Positions 1 to 8,496 of a DNA stretch of 64,000 bases are shown one piece after another; the first letter of the stretch is position 1; each line of letters opens with the position of its first letter. The notes beneath the pieces are model-generated. The model did not search any database. It worked only from the letters and a program-made list of their open reading frames with translations, and had not been told where the DNA came from. This DNA is from Ferruginibacter sp050611725 (GTDB lineage Bacteria > Bacteroidota > Bacteroidia > Chitinophagales > Chitinophagaceae), in NCBI RefSeq assembly GCF_050611725.1, contig NZ_JBODJB010000001.1, positions 186,001-250,000 on the forward strand, given 5' to 3'. A program made the position numbers and the translations under genes.

Positions 1-2
1 GT

Positions 3-35
3 GATGAAAGGAATATGGACGAGCTACTTAAATAG
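3..35 (+). CDS. Possible C-terminal end of an upstream gene (partial)
   Basis: One frame is open from the window edge and reads DERNMDELLK before a TAG at 33-35. The charged Leu/Lys ending looks like a genuine C-terminus, but eleven codons cannot identify a family. A second frame is open to a stop near 141 but reads through the heptamer repeat and looks non-coding. The call is weak. Confidence 0.25.
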   Translation, partial: DERNMDELLK

Positions 36-49
36 CTTCAGCCCTAAAT

Positions 50-77
50 ACAAGCCACAAGCTACAAGCCTCAAGGG
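50..77 (+). repeat. Degenerate heptamer tandem repeat, intergenic
   Basis: Four consecutive 7-bp units read acaagcc, acaagct, acaagcc, tcaaggg. A diverged inverted copy (cttgtcccttgaagct) follows at about 105-120, so the transcript could fold on itself. It belongs with the other 7-bp-period tracts at 19105, 30679, 37776, 41571 and 45097. Confidence 0.6.
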
Positions 78-207
78 AGAAGCAAAGAGGTTAGATGCTG
101 CATGCTTGTCCCTTGAAGCTCCTTTTGCCGCTACTCCCTAAAATTCGGCTCGGGAACGTTCCCACATTTAATCCAAAATCTCTCTTTTCTACTCAAACAT
201 TTAGGCT

Positions 208-215
208 TAATTTTG
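208..215 (+). promoter_or_regulatory. Candidate -7 promoter box for sucD
   Basis: TAATTTTG matches the Bacteroidota -7 consensus TAnnTTTG exactly and lies 48 bp upstream of the sucD ATG. No clear TTG -33 element was found at the usual distance, so support is the -7 box only. Confidence 0.45.
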
Positions 216-263
216 CCGACGTTAACGATAAAATTCACCAATCGATAAATCTTAAAAAAGCTT

Positions 264-1139
264 ATGTCAGTTCTGGTAAACAAAAAGTCTAAAATTATTG
301 TACAGGGTTTTACAGGTACAGAAGGTACTTTCCATGCAACACAAATGATCGAATACGGCACCGACCTGGTTGGTGGCGTTACCCCGGGTAAAGGAGGCAG
401 CACTCACTTGGATAAACCTGTTTTCAATACTGTAGCAGATGCTGTTAAAACCACCGGCGCTGATGTAAGTATCATTTTTGTACCACCGGCATTCGCTGCT
501 GATGCGATCATGGAAGCTGCTGACGCAGGAATTGGATTGGTGGTATGTATCACTGAGGGTATTCCTGTTCAGGATATGGTGAAAGTGAAAAATTATTTAC
601 AAGGAAAAACTACAAGGCTGATCGGACCAAACTGTCCGGGTGTTATAACTGCCGAAGAATGTAAAGTAGGTATCATGCCGGGCTTTATCTTCAAAAAAGG
701 TAGAATCGGTATCGTATCAAAATCTGGTACACTTACTTACGAAGCAGCAGATCAGGTTGCAAAAGCTGGTTTAGGTATTAGTACAGCGATCGGTATCGGT
801 GGAGATCCGATCATTGGTACAACAACCAAAGAAGCCGTTGAATTATTCATGAACGATCCTGAAACAGATGCTATCGTAATGATCGGTGAAATTGGTGGTG
901 GCATGGAAGCTGAAGCTGCTAAGTACATCAAATCAACCGGTAATAAAAAACCTGTTGTAGGTTTCATCGCAGGTCAAACAGCCCCTCCGGGCCGTCGTAT
1001 GGGTCATGCAGGTGCTATCGTTGGTGGTGCCGATGATACAGCTGCTGCTAAAATGAAGATCATGGCAGAATGTGGTATACACGTTGTTGCAAGTCCTGCA
1101 GACATTGGTAAAACAATGGCAGAAGCAATTAAAAAATAA
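264..1139 (+). CDS. sucD: Succinate--CoA ligase (ADP-forming) subunit alpha
   Basis: Alpha subunit of succinyl-CoA synthetase, the cytoplasmic TCA-cycle enzyme that interconverts succinyl-CoA and succinate with substrate-level phosphorylation. The 291-residue length is normal for the family. The N-terminal CoA-binding Rossmann domain shows GFTGTEGTFHA near residues 15-25 and the TPGKGG loop just after. The ligase domain carries the phospho-histidine in RRMGHAGAIVGG, with His at about residue 248. The ATG at 264 starts directly on the conserved MSVLVNKKSKIIVQG segment. No sucC lies next to it here; in many Bacteroidota the two subunits are encoded apart. A -7 box lies upstream and a hairpin terminator directly downstream, so it is probably monocistronic. 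Confidence 0.96.
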   Translation: MSVLVNKKSKIIVQGFTGTEGTFHATQMIEYGTDLVGGVTPGKGGSTHLDKPVFNTVADAVKTTGADVSIIFVPPAFAADAIMEAADAGIGLVVCITEGIPVQDMVKVKNYLQGKTTRLIGPNCPGVITAEECKVGIMPGFIFKKGRIGIVSKSGTLTYEAADQVAKAGLGISTAIGIGGDPIIGTTTKEAVELFMNDPETDAIVMIGEIGGGMEAEAAKYIKSTGNKKPVVGFIAGQTAPPGRRMGHAGAIVGGADDTAAAKMKIMAECGIHVVASPADIGKTMAEAIKK

Positions 1140-1155
1140 TAACCTATACATAGCT

Positions 1156-1188
1156 AAAAAATCCCTTCAAATTAGAGGGGATTTTTTT
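1156..1188 (+). terminator. Rho-independent terminator after sucD
   Basis: An A-run plus ATCCC pairs with GGGGATTTTTTT across a short AT-rich loop, ending in a T tract, 17 bp after the sucD stop. Confidence 0.8.
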
Positions 1189-1230
1189 ATGGAATAAAAT
1201 ATAATCCATCATCTTCGTAAAAAAGATTTA

Positions 1231-1449
1231 ATGAAAATATTTTTAATGGGATTAATAGCCTTTCTATCTCAAACAACAACTGCACAACTGTACCCTTCCG
1301 AAGAATTTGGATTCGATGCGTATAAAGAAGTAAAAGTTAAAAAACATAAGCAAAAACTGAAACTTACATTTATAGTTGACAGCATTGTATTTCCCGATAC
1401 CAATAGCTCAGTTGCTATCAATTCCAGCATAGATAGTAAGATCAAGTAA
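1231..1449 (+). CDS. Small exported protein of unknown function
   Basis: A 72-residue ORF. Its first ~18 residues (MKIFLMGLIAFLSQTTTAQ) form a plausible Sec signal peptide with cleavage after TTA-Q, the AQ context common in Bacteroidota. The mature part is about 53 residues, Lys-rich (EVKVKKHKQKLKL), followed by a Ser/Asn/Asp-rich tail. It stands alone between two terminators and is followed closely by a strong hairpin, which supports a real transcription unit. I recognise no family. Confidence 0.6.
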   Translation: MKIFLMGLIAFLSQTTTAQLYPSEEFGFDAYKEVKVKKHKQKLKLTFIVDSIVFPDTNSSVAINSSIDSKIK

Positions 1450-1501
1450 CACAATGCAGTATTATACGGTATTATTCACATAGAATGACAAGTCAGTCAA
1501 T

Positions 1502-1534
1502 AAAAAAACTCCTTCAGATTTGAAGGAGTTTTTT
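1502..1534. terminator. Bidirectional hairpin terminator
   Basis: ACTCCTTCA (1508-1516) and TGAAGGAGT (1521-1529) form a perfect 9-bp stem with a GATT loop, flanked by A7 on the left and T6 on the right. It can end transcription of the small plus-strand gene and of the large minus-strand gene that stops at 1558. Confidence 0.85.
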
Positions 1535-1557
1535 ATTGGTAAGCCTATTAAAGTGCT

Positions 1558-4500
1558 CTATTTATACGCAATAAACTTCTGCTCTGCTTTCACGATCTTT
1601 TCAAAAAATAATTTAAACGTAGCGTAATCACTTGCAGGAATATTCTTACGCTTACTGGTGAATTTTCTAGTAACCACCAGTTTGTCAGGCGCTTTTAAAG
1701 TGTACTGAAGCGTAAACTTCATATCATTCATCGTTAAAGTTTCCGATGTAGGTAATTCTACAAACTTCTTACCTGCAGGAGCAGTAATGTTTACGATCGT
1801 TTCGTAAGTATCAATTTCCTCGTAGCGCCAGTACTCAATAGGGTAAGAACGTGTTTCAGCAGAAAAACTACCCAACGAGGCAACTATGTCGGGATAATTA
1901 ATTCTGAAAGTTTTTAAACTGCCTATTTCTGCAACCTCATTCTTAACCTTGTAGCTATAGCTATATGTTACGGAATCATTCAACGGAGCAAGATCATCAA
2001 ATTTTATCTTATCGAGTTTTACATTGTTGACATAACTGCCGGCAACAATTTTCTCCATCGCTATTGCTTGCTTTTCAGTATCCTGATGCAAATAATCATT
2101 TCTCATTCCTGAAGTTGGGTTGCCATACTTAACGCTTCTAACACTCACATTCAAATCATTGTCAATCGGCTTAATATCTACAATTCTTTTAATGATATCT
2201 TTTCCTCTGTTAACCGGATTCAATACCTGCAGTTCTGATTTCACCGCACTGTTCTTTTCCGGTATCTCTAAAATAAGGGCCCCGCCTGTTAAGTTATTAG
2301 GTAAACTTGCAAATGGTAAATAGTTATCAGTAAGCTCTATATAATAAGGCTTACCATCCAGCATTGCTTTAGCAATACAGTGATTAAATTCAACACTTGG
2401 TAAAAGAATATCCTTTTCTCCGTTATCTCTTGTATCTACCAATACCATTTGAGCGTTGATACCTGCAAGTTTTGCAAGCGTTACAAACAAACTCGAAAGA
2501 TCTTTACAATCTCCCAAACGTGTTGTTAGAGTGGTAGCAGCTGGTTGCGGTACATATGCACTTTGTCTGAAAGAAACCGAGCTATAACGAATATTGGCTT
2601 CTATATAATCATAAATGATCTTTGCTTTTTGATATTGCGTCATCAACTTTTTACTGTCAGGAAATAATTTTTTATACAGATTCGTTATCTCAAAATCTTC
2701 TTCCGCCCTATTGTGTGCAACATCACTGTACCAGTCAGCAATTTCCTTCCAGGTACTTATAGTGGATATATGTAATAATGTACCAACATCTCCCAGTTCA
2801 GGCATTAAAGGCTCATCTTTTTGCGGTTCCGGATCAAGCATTTCCCAACTGTACTGTTTAAAATCTTCAATATCTTTTACAACAGGTTTAATAGTTGAAT
2901 TGGCGAATTCATATTGTATTTTTTGATTCGAAGGCACTAACAAATTATACCTTGTTATGGCAGAATATATTTGACCACCGAAAATATATTTATCCCAATA
3001 CTCTTTTGCAAATCTTCCATATACATAACGTTGCAAACGGTATTTGAACACAAGTACATCGCCGGCTTCAAGATTCGTGAACACAATCTCATTCCCTGTT
3101 CTTTCACCTTCTATCCTCGATTTATTTTTCTTTATCACTTCAGCTTTCTCTATCAAAAGATCTTGCGAATTATCATAACCGATAGATGACTCTTTATATT
3201 TATCAACACCTTTATCGTTGGTGATCTTTAAAATGATCGTATAATATTCCTCAGATGCACCACCCGGATAAAGGATCACATCTTTTTGATCAAGAATATA
3301 GTAATAGCCGTAGTCAGTATTTTTTGCCTGATCTTCTTTATCATCCTTGATCGTTTTATCAATATCAATTTCTTTAAAAAGTTTATACGGTTCAGATTTG
3401 CCGTTCAGTTTTCTTAATTTATTTATGATAGAATACTGATTCGGGTCATATTGCAAAGAGCGATTGTATGCATCAATAGCTTCAGATTCTTTCTCTTCTG
3501 CCATTTTTATGTCACCCAGTTTTTCCCAATAACTTTCCGTATAAGGTGCAAGAGAAATCGCTGTTTTAACATATGACTCAGCCTTATCGAATTGTTTGGT
3601 CATATAAAACTCTTTCGACATATCGTAATATTGATAAGAATCATACGGGAATAAGTCTATCAGTTTTTGCTTTATTTCAATGGCTTTTTTTGTATTCCCT
3701 TGATCTGCCAATGCTGAAGAATATTGTTCATATACATCATAGTGAAAATTATCTTTCAGATAGTTTTCATAAACTTTCATCGCTCCTTTATTATCCTTGT
3801 AAACATCTTTCTTAATGTTGTACATCATGCTAACGAACTTAGAATTAGAAGGATATTTTTTGTACATCTTCTCAGCTGCTTTGATCATCTCTTCGTATTT
3901 CTTATCATGTATCAACAACAATAATTGATACGCTTCTGTGCTTTGGTCTTCACCATGCAGATCAATTCTTTTCTGAAGCTCTGTTGCTGCATCTTCATAT
4001 TTTTCATTGTCGAAATAATCTTTAATGTTCAGGTCAAGCATTGCCAAGCTCTCAGGGTCAACTTGCTTGATCTTTTCAATTTCTTCAAGTGCAAGTGTCC
4101 TGTTATCTTCTTTATTTAATATCTCTATTAATTTTATTTTCAGTATCGCATTATCCGGGGCTTTTTTAATGGCAGTGTTGATGAGATTTCTTGCTTCAAT
4201 TATTTTGCCGTTACGTAGATAAACATCTGTTAATAAAAGATAGTTTACCAAATTATCCGGTTGCTGATTGATCTTTTCATTGAAATATGCAGCAGCAAAA
4301 TGTGGTATGATATCATGTTTAGTTTCACCGGATCCCTTTTTAGGATATGCAGCATATTTTGAGCTTCCTGTTATACCGGGTATCGGTTTCAAATACTCAT
4401 CTGTAAACCTTACACAAAAATTCGGGTAACTAGTACTTGTATAACCCAACTGTACTAAAATTCTGTTCACTCCTTTTTGCAGATCACATTTCACTGTGTA

Positions 4501-5325
4501 AGCATCCATCTCTGTAACTTTTTCATCTGACTCAGCTATAACCAGTTCATCATTGATCCAAACTTTTATTGAACCCGAAAATCCTACATTACAAAAAATA
4601 GTTTGCTCTTTATCTGATGTAATAAAATTTTGTGCATATACAACTGCAGTTGATTTTTTAACAGGATAGCTGAGTGGTATCCAGCCATCCTTAATTTCAA
4701 AAGGAGGTGTAAACCATTTTATATCGGCATTATTCGAAGATTTGAATACTGCTGTTTCTTCAGGATGTTCAAGCGGACCAAAATTTTTAAAGTAACCGCT
4801 TTTAGATATATTTTCAAATGGCCCTACATATTGCCAACTTTTAATGCTACCTATTTTGTCATAATATTTTTGTATATGATCAAATTCGTTAGAATATAAT
4901 GAATGCAATGCCCTTTGATAATTAGCCGCAGCTACAATAGTACCGGGGGCTTTTTGGTCAACAGTTAAATCCTCTATCAGACTTAATTGATTTTCCTGAT
5001 CTTTCTTTCCATAATTACCCAGTGTTGCTTCATTAAACCATAAAGCGTATATGTAAGGATATGGATTGCTTGCTTTTTTATAAAATGAATTGCCAAAGTC
5101 TGTTATATACTTTTCTTTACCATTATAGGTTTGCAGGTAAACATTTGTAATATATGCATCGGTAGCAGTGGCCGGATCTTTTTTGGCCTCCTCTAATAAT
5201 TTTTCTGCTTCTGCTCTTTTATTGTCATTTAAAGCCTGCCAGGCTTTTTCATAGCTACTGTTCTGAGCAAATAAAGTTTGGGCACAAAATAAAAGGCTTA
5301 GTAAGCAAAAGCTTTTAAGTTTCAT
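1558..5325 (-). CDS. Exported TPR / DUF3857 / transglutaminase-like protein
   Basis: A 1255-residue secreted or envelope protein. A Sec signal peptide (MKLKSFCLLSLLFCAQTLFAQ) is followed by a region with a sugar- or ligand-binding look (residues ~150-320), a long helical stretch with TPR-like repeats (~350-640), a DUF3857 domain (~655-830) and a transglutaminase-like domain. The transglutaminase triad is visible as RLGDC (Cys ~938), EFNHC (His ~980) and ELTDNY (Asp ~998), and a C-terminal beta-rich domain closes the protein. DUF3857-transglutaminase proteins are common in Bacteroidota, but their substrates are poorly known. The intact triad suggests a working cysteine peptidase or transamidase; that is inference. 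It is monocistronic, ending at a shared terminator. It is about twice the length of ordinary DUF3857 proteins because of the TPR block. Confidence 0.85.
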   Translation of the reverse strand: MKLKSFCLLSLLFCAQTLFAQNSSYEKAWQALNDNKRAEAEKLLEEAKKDPATATDAYITNVYLQTYNGKEKYITDFGNSFYKKASNPYPYIYALWFNEATLGNYGKKDQENQLSLIEDLTVDQKAPGTIVAAANYQRALHSLYSNEFDHIQKYYDKIGSIKSWQYVGPFENISKSGYFKNFGPLEHPEETAVFKSSNNADIKWFTPPFEIKDGWIPLSYPVKKSTAVVYAQNFITSDKEQTIFCNVGFSGSIKVWINDELVIAESDEKVTEMDAYTVKCDLQKGVNRILVQLGYTSTSYPNFCVRFTDEYLKPIPGITGSSKYAAYPKKGSGETKHDIIPHFAAAYFNEKINQQPDNLVNYLLLTDVYLRNGKIIEARNLINTAIKKAPDNAILKIKLIEILNKEDNRTLALEEIEKIKQVDPESLAMLDLNIKDYFDNEKYEDAATELQKRIDLHGEDQSTEAYQLLLLIHDKKYEEMIKAAEKMYKKYPSNSKFVSMMYNIKKDVYKDNKGAMKVYENYLKDNFHYDVYEQYSSALADQGNTKKAIEIKQKLIDLFPYDSYQYYDMSKEFYMTKQFDKAESYVKTAISLAPYTESYWEKLGDIKMAEEKESEAIDAYNRSLQYDPNQYSIINKLRKLNGKSEPYKLFKEIDIDKTIKDDKEDQAKNTDYGYYYILDQKDVILYPGGASEEYYTIILKITNDKGVDKYKESSIGYDNSQDLLIEKAEVIKKNKSRIEGERTGNEIVFTNLEAGDVLVFKYRLQRYVYGRFAKEYWDKYIFGGQIYSAITRYNLLVPSNQKIQYEFANSTIKPVVKDIEDFKQYSWEMLDPEPQKDEPLMPELGDVGTLLHISTISTWKEIADWYSDVAHNRAEEDFEITNLYKKLFPDSKKLMTQYQKAKIIYDYIEANIRYSSVSFRQSAYVPQPAATTLTTRLGDCKDLSSLFVTLAKLAGINAQMVLVDTRDNGEKDILLPSVEFNHCIAKAMLDGKPYYIELTDNYLPFASLPNNLTGGALILEIPEKNSAVKSELQVLNPVNRGKDIIKRIVDIKPIDNDLNVSVRSVKYGNPTSGMRNDYLHQDTEKQAIAMEKIVAGSYVNNVKLDKIKFDDLAPLNDSVTYSYSYKVKNEVAEIGSLKTFRINYPDIVASLGSFSAETRSYPIEYWRYEEIDTYETIVNITAPAGKKFVELPTSETLTMNDMKFTLQYTLKAPDKLVVTRKFTSKRKNIPASDYATFKLFFEKIVKAEQKFIAYK

Positions 5326-5545
5326 GTTTACGTTGGTTTAATTAAGTGGTGCATTCAATCTAATGTTGATACAAAAGGATGTTCTAATAGATGGGCAATA
5401 TAAATATAAATGTTAAAAAACAGCGAGCTTATAAGTTAAAAGTGATTATTACACAAGCAATTAAAATCTAATATTCATTTTTAAAAAACGCTGACAACAT
5501 AAATCGCGACATTACCCTATGAAAATTTGCGTTTAGAACCTCAAA

Positions 5546-5578
5546 CAAAAAGCCCCATCAAATTTAATTGACGGGGCT
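5546..5578 (-). terminator. Terminator of the tRNA-Ser/tRNA-Pro unit
   Basis: On the minus strand AGCCCCGTCAA pairs with TTGATGGGGCT and is followed by TTTTTG. It lies 12 bp beyond tRNA-Pro. Confidence 0.85.
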
Positions 5579-5589
5579 GGGTTGTTGTG

Positions 5590-5664
5590 TCGGGATGGCA
5601 AGATTCGAACTTGCGACCTCCTGGTCCCAAACCAGGCGCGATAACCGGGCTACGCTACATCCCG
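5590..5664 (-). tRNA. tRNA-Pro (anticodon UGG)
   Basis: The minus strand folds as a complete cloverleaf. The acceptor CGGGATG pairs with CATCCCG, the anticodon stem CCTGG/CCAGG encloses TTTGGGA with anticodon TGG, and the T-loop reads GTTCGAATC. The discriminator base is A and the CCA end is not encoded. It is the second gene of a two-tRNA transcript. Confidence 0.96.
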
Positions 5665-5698
5665 AACTTGGTTATCTTCTTTAAGTCAAATGCTTTTT

Positions 5699-5788
<90 letters not shown>

Positions 5789-5815
5789 TGACCTGCCCTA
5801 ATTGCTTAGGGGTTG

Positions 5816-5846
5816 CAAAAATACTAATCCACTACGTAATACCCAA
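5816..5846 (-). promoter_or_regulatory. Promoter of the tRNA-Ser/tRNA-Pro unit
   Basis: On the minus strand a TTG (-33 element, 5846-5844) is followed after 20 bp by TATTTTTG (5823-5816), a perfect TAnnTTTG -7 box. Predicted initiation is about 25 nt before mature tRNA-Ser. The short leader contains a 6-bp hairpin, CCCTAA/TTAGGG (5796-5811). Confidence 0.7.
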
Positions 5847-5964
5847 AACTAAATGCAAAATATGCAGAAATAATTTTTGTAAATCCCGAAAGTATTGCTG
5901 AATAAGGATAAAATGTAGAAGTGTGCGACGCCAATGCAGCCAAATAGCAGTACCAAAGTCGGTC

Positions 5965-6000
5965 AAAAAGAAGAAGTCCAAACCGTATGGTTTGGACTTC
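5965..6000 (-). terminator. Terminator of dnaA
   Basis: GAAGTCCAAACC (5973-5984) and GGTTTGGACTTC (5989-6000) form a perfect 12-bp stem with a GTAT loop. On the minus strand the stem is followed by TTCTTTTTG. It starts 24 bp after the dnaA stop. Confidence 0.9.
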
Positions 6001-6023
6001 AAATGCGTTTAGATCGTTTAGGT

Positions 6024-7460
6024 TTACATGGCAGCCAATTGCACTTTTTGTTGCAATTCGACCACACTTTCTTTAAATAAAGTATCGGTATCCATTAGGT
6101 CTTTAACCGTTTGGCAGCTGTGAATCACTGTAGTGTGATCTCTACCGCCAAAATGTTCGCCGATTGTTTTTAATGAATTTTTAGTGAACGTTTTTGCAAG
6201 GAACATTGTTATCTGACGAGCCTGTACTATTTCACGTTTACGTGTTTTTTGAAGTAGTTTATCGTAAGGCACATCAAAGTAATCACACACCATTTTTTGA
6301 ATGGTATCAATTGTAATTTCCTTGCTCGAGGATTTTACAAAGTTGCGTAGTACTTTCTTTGCCAATTCCAAATCGATTTCTCTTTTATTCAGCGAAGATT
6401 GTGCCAATAATGAGATCAATGCGCCTTCTAATTCACGTACATTACTGTTAATATTATAAGCGATGTACTTCACTACTTCTTTCGGCATTTCCAATCCATC
6501 ACTCTTCATTTTTCTATCCAAAATTTCAATCTTGGTTTCGTAGTCGGGTGATTGTAGATCGGCACTTAAACCCCAACGGAAACGGCTTAACAGTCGTTCC
6601 TGTACACCTTCTAAATCCTTTGGTGGTTTATCACTGGTAAGGATCAATTGTTTTCCACTTTGATGTAAGTGATTGAAGATTGAGAAGAATGCATCCTGCG
6701 ATTTTTCTGCCCTGCTGAAGAATTGCACATCATCAATAATCAAGACATCTATCAATTGATAAAAATGGATGAAATCGTTGATAGCTCCGTTACGTCCGTG
6801 ATCTATAAATTGATTGATGAATTTTTCTGAACTTACATACAACACTACTTTGTTGCTGTGAATGCGTTTTACTTCGTTACCGATGGCTTGTGCCAAATGC
6901 GTTTTACCTAATCCTACTCCACCGTATATAACAAGCGGGTTAAACGAAGTACCTCCCGGTTTTTCTGCAACCGTTTTACCGGCTCTACGGGCAACCCTGT
7001 TACAATCTCCTTCAATAAAGCTATCGAAAGTATATGCATTATTGAGTTGCGGATCGATCTGCATTTTTTTAAGACCCGGAATTACAAATGGGTTCTTAAC
7101 AGGATTATTAATTACTAGAGGAAAATCCATTTCGTTGTTTGAATAAGATTTAAATCCCTGTTGACCGGGGATATCCATTGTTAAAGGTTTGTTCTTGCTA
7201 TTACCGCTATCAACCATGATGCGATATTCCAATCTAGCTTCCTTGCCTAATTCTCTTTTCAAAGTTTTAGCAAGCAAACTTATGTAATGCTCTTCAAGAT
7301 ACTCAAAAAAGAACTGACTTGGTACTTGAATGGTTAAAACTTTATCTTTTAATGCAACCGGTTTTATCGGTTCGAACCAAGTTTTGAAATGTTGCCATTC
7401 TACGATGTCTTTGATTATATCCAAACAGTTAGCCCATACTTTATCAAAAACTTTATCCAT
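6024..7460 (-). CDS. dnaA: Chromosomal replication initiator protein DnaA
   Basis: AAA+ ATPase that binds DnaA boxes at oriC and opens the origin. The 478 residues cover the N-terminal DnaB-interaction domain (MDKVFDKVWANCLDIIKD), a short linker, the AAA+ core with Walker A GGVGLGKTH at ~178-186 and Walker B LIIDDVQF, and the C-terminal helix-turn-helix with the DnaA signature GGRDHTTVIHSCQ. The length is normal. It stands alone, without dnaN or recF beside it, as is usual in this phylum. A perfect hairpin terminator follows. The upstream DNA has a repeated AGGAATATTTTA motif but no recognisable DnaA box. Confidence 0.97.
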   Translation of the reverse strand: MDKVFDKVWANCLDIIKDIVEWQHFKTWFEPIKPVALKDKVLTIQVPSQFFFEYLEEHYISLLAKTLKRELGKEARLEYRIMVDSGNSKNKPLTMDIPGQQGFKSYSNNEMDFPLVINNPVKNPFVIPGLKKMQIDPQLNNAYTFDSFIEGDCNRVARRAGKTVAEKPGGTSFNPLVIYGGVGLGKTHLAQAIGNEVKRIHSNKVVLYVSSEKFINQFIDHGRNGAINDFIHFYQLIDVLIIDDVQFFSRAEKSQDAFFSIFNHLHQSGKQLILTSDKPPKDLEGVQERLLSRFRWGLSADLQSPDYETKIEILDRKMKSDGLEMPKEVVKYIAYNINSNVRELEGALISLLAQSSLNKREIDLELAKKVLRNFVKSSSKEITIDTIQKMVCDYFDVPYDKLLQKTRKREIVQARQITMFLAKTFTKNSLKTIGEHFGGRDHTTVIHSCQTVKDLMDTDTLFKESVVELQQKVQLAAM

Positions 7461-7487
7461 TATTCCTTAAGCGCTTTATATGTTGAG

Positions 7488-7520
7488 TAAAATATTCCTG
7501 AAAATTGCTAAAATATTCCT
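7488..7520 (-). promoter_or_regulatory. Direct repeats upstream of dnaA
   Basis: TAAAATATTCCT occurs at 7488-7499 and again at 7509-7520, 21 bp apart or about two helical turns. A related TATTCCTTA lies at the dnaA start. The distal copy sits inside an inverted repeat, GCTAA...TTAGC (7507-7524). The TATTTTAG within the repeats matches the -7 box at seven of eight positions. These could be promoter copies or an operator; the sequence alone does not separate the two. Confidence 0.4.
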
Positions 7521-7566
7521 TAGCGGGACAGCGAATATCAAGATAAATTGTTGAAAAAAAAATTTT

Positions 7567-8496
7567 TTATTCTCTTGTTTTTTTACTTATGACCACAGTA
7601 TGGGATTTTGCAAGATTTTTTTTCGATGATTTTGAGAATTCAAAATCTAGTCTACCGAGCTGAATGCCCGCCCAGCCTACCTGATTTACGAAAACAGTAT
7701 TTCCGTTTTTATTTAAATAACTATCCGGCGCATTCATGAAAGTATGTGTGTGTCCGCCCAAAATAAGGTCAATATTTTCTGTTTCTTTCGCTAAAACAAT
7801 ATCGCTTATTTTATTATCAACATATTTATACCCAAGATGACTTAAACATATTACCATATCGCAGCTCTTTTCCTTCTTCAACATGGTAGCAATTTTGCTT
7901 GCATTTTCTATCGGATCAAGGTATTTTGTATTGCCAAAAAGGTTGTCGGGGATCAATCCTTTTCCTTCTATTCCTACTCCTGTAACACCAATTTTTAATT
8001 TCCCCTTTTTAAATATTTTATAGGGCTGATATTTAAACTCCATCGGAGTACCGGTAAAATCGTAATTACATACTACAATGGGAAAACTGGCATGATGTAA
8101 TTGTGTAGCAAAATTCTCTAATCCGGCATCAAAATCATGATTACCCATTGTTGCAGCATCATATCCCATCGCCGCCATTGCTTTTATTTCAGGCTCTCCT
8201 TTGTATATGTTAAAGTAAGGAGTACCCTGAAAAATATCTCCTGCATCTAATAGCAAAATATGATCTTCCTCGGCTCTAATCTGCTTAATGACCTCTGCTC
8301 TGGCCTCTACTCCCCCCAATCCGGGGTTTTTAGGATCATCTTTTGGAAAGGGCTCTAACCTACTGTGCACATCATTTGTATGCAATATGGTCAGCTTCTT
8401 TGCCACATCCGGTTCCTCAGCCAATATGCTTTGGGAAGTAAGTAGTGCCCCCGTTGCCAATAAGGATTGTTTTAAAAATTTTCTTCTATTGTGCAT
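7567..8496 (-). CDS. 5'-nucleotidase / UshA-type metallophosphatase subunit, Tat exported
   Basis: Catalytic half of a periplasmic 5'-nucleotidase/2',3'-cyclic phosphodiesterase. The calcineurin-like core shows LHTNDVHSR (Asp, His), DAGDIFQGTPYF, GNHDFDAG and GGHTHT, the expected dimetal ligands. The chosen ATG gives MHNRRKFLKQSLLATGALL, a twin-arginine signal, whereas the longer upstream reading would bury it. The start overlaps the end of the preceding gene by 11 bp, so the two are co-translated. At about 309 residues it lacks the C-terminal substrate-binding domain of UshA, which is supplied by the upstream gene. Likely function is nucleotide salvage in the periplasm. Confidence 0.88.
   Translation of the reverse strand: MHNRRKFLKQSLLATGALLTSQSILAEEPDVAKKLTILHTNDVHSRLEPFPKDDPKNPGLGGVEARAEVIKQIRAEEDHILLLDAGDIFQGTPYFNIYKGEPEIKAMAAMGYDAATMGNHDFDAGLENFATQLHHASFPIVVCNYDFTGTPMEFKYQPYKIFKKGKLKIGVTGVGIEGKGLIPDNLFGNTKYLDPIENASKIATMLKKEKSCDMVICLSHLGYKYVDNKISDIVLAKETENIDLILGGHTHTFMNAPDSYLNKNGNTVFVNQVGWAGIQLGRLDFEFSKSSKKNLAKSHTVVISKKTRE

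Noticed and set aside
5789..7566. Replication origin next to dnaA
   Set aside because: No TTATCCACA-type DnaA boxes or AT-rich 13-mers were seen on either side of dnaA; the terminator hairpin and the AGGAATATTTTA repeats explain the visible structure.
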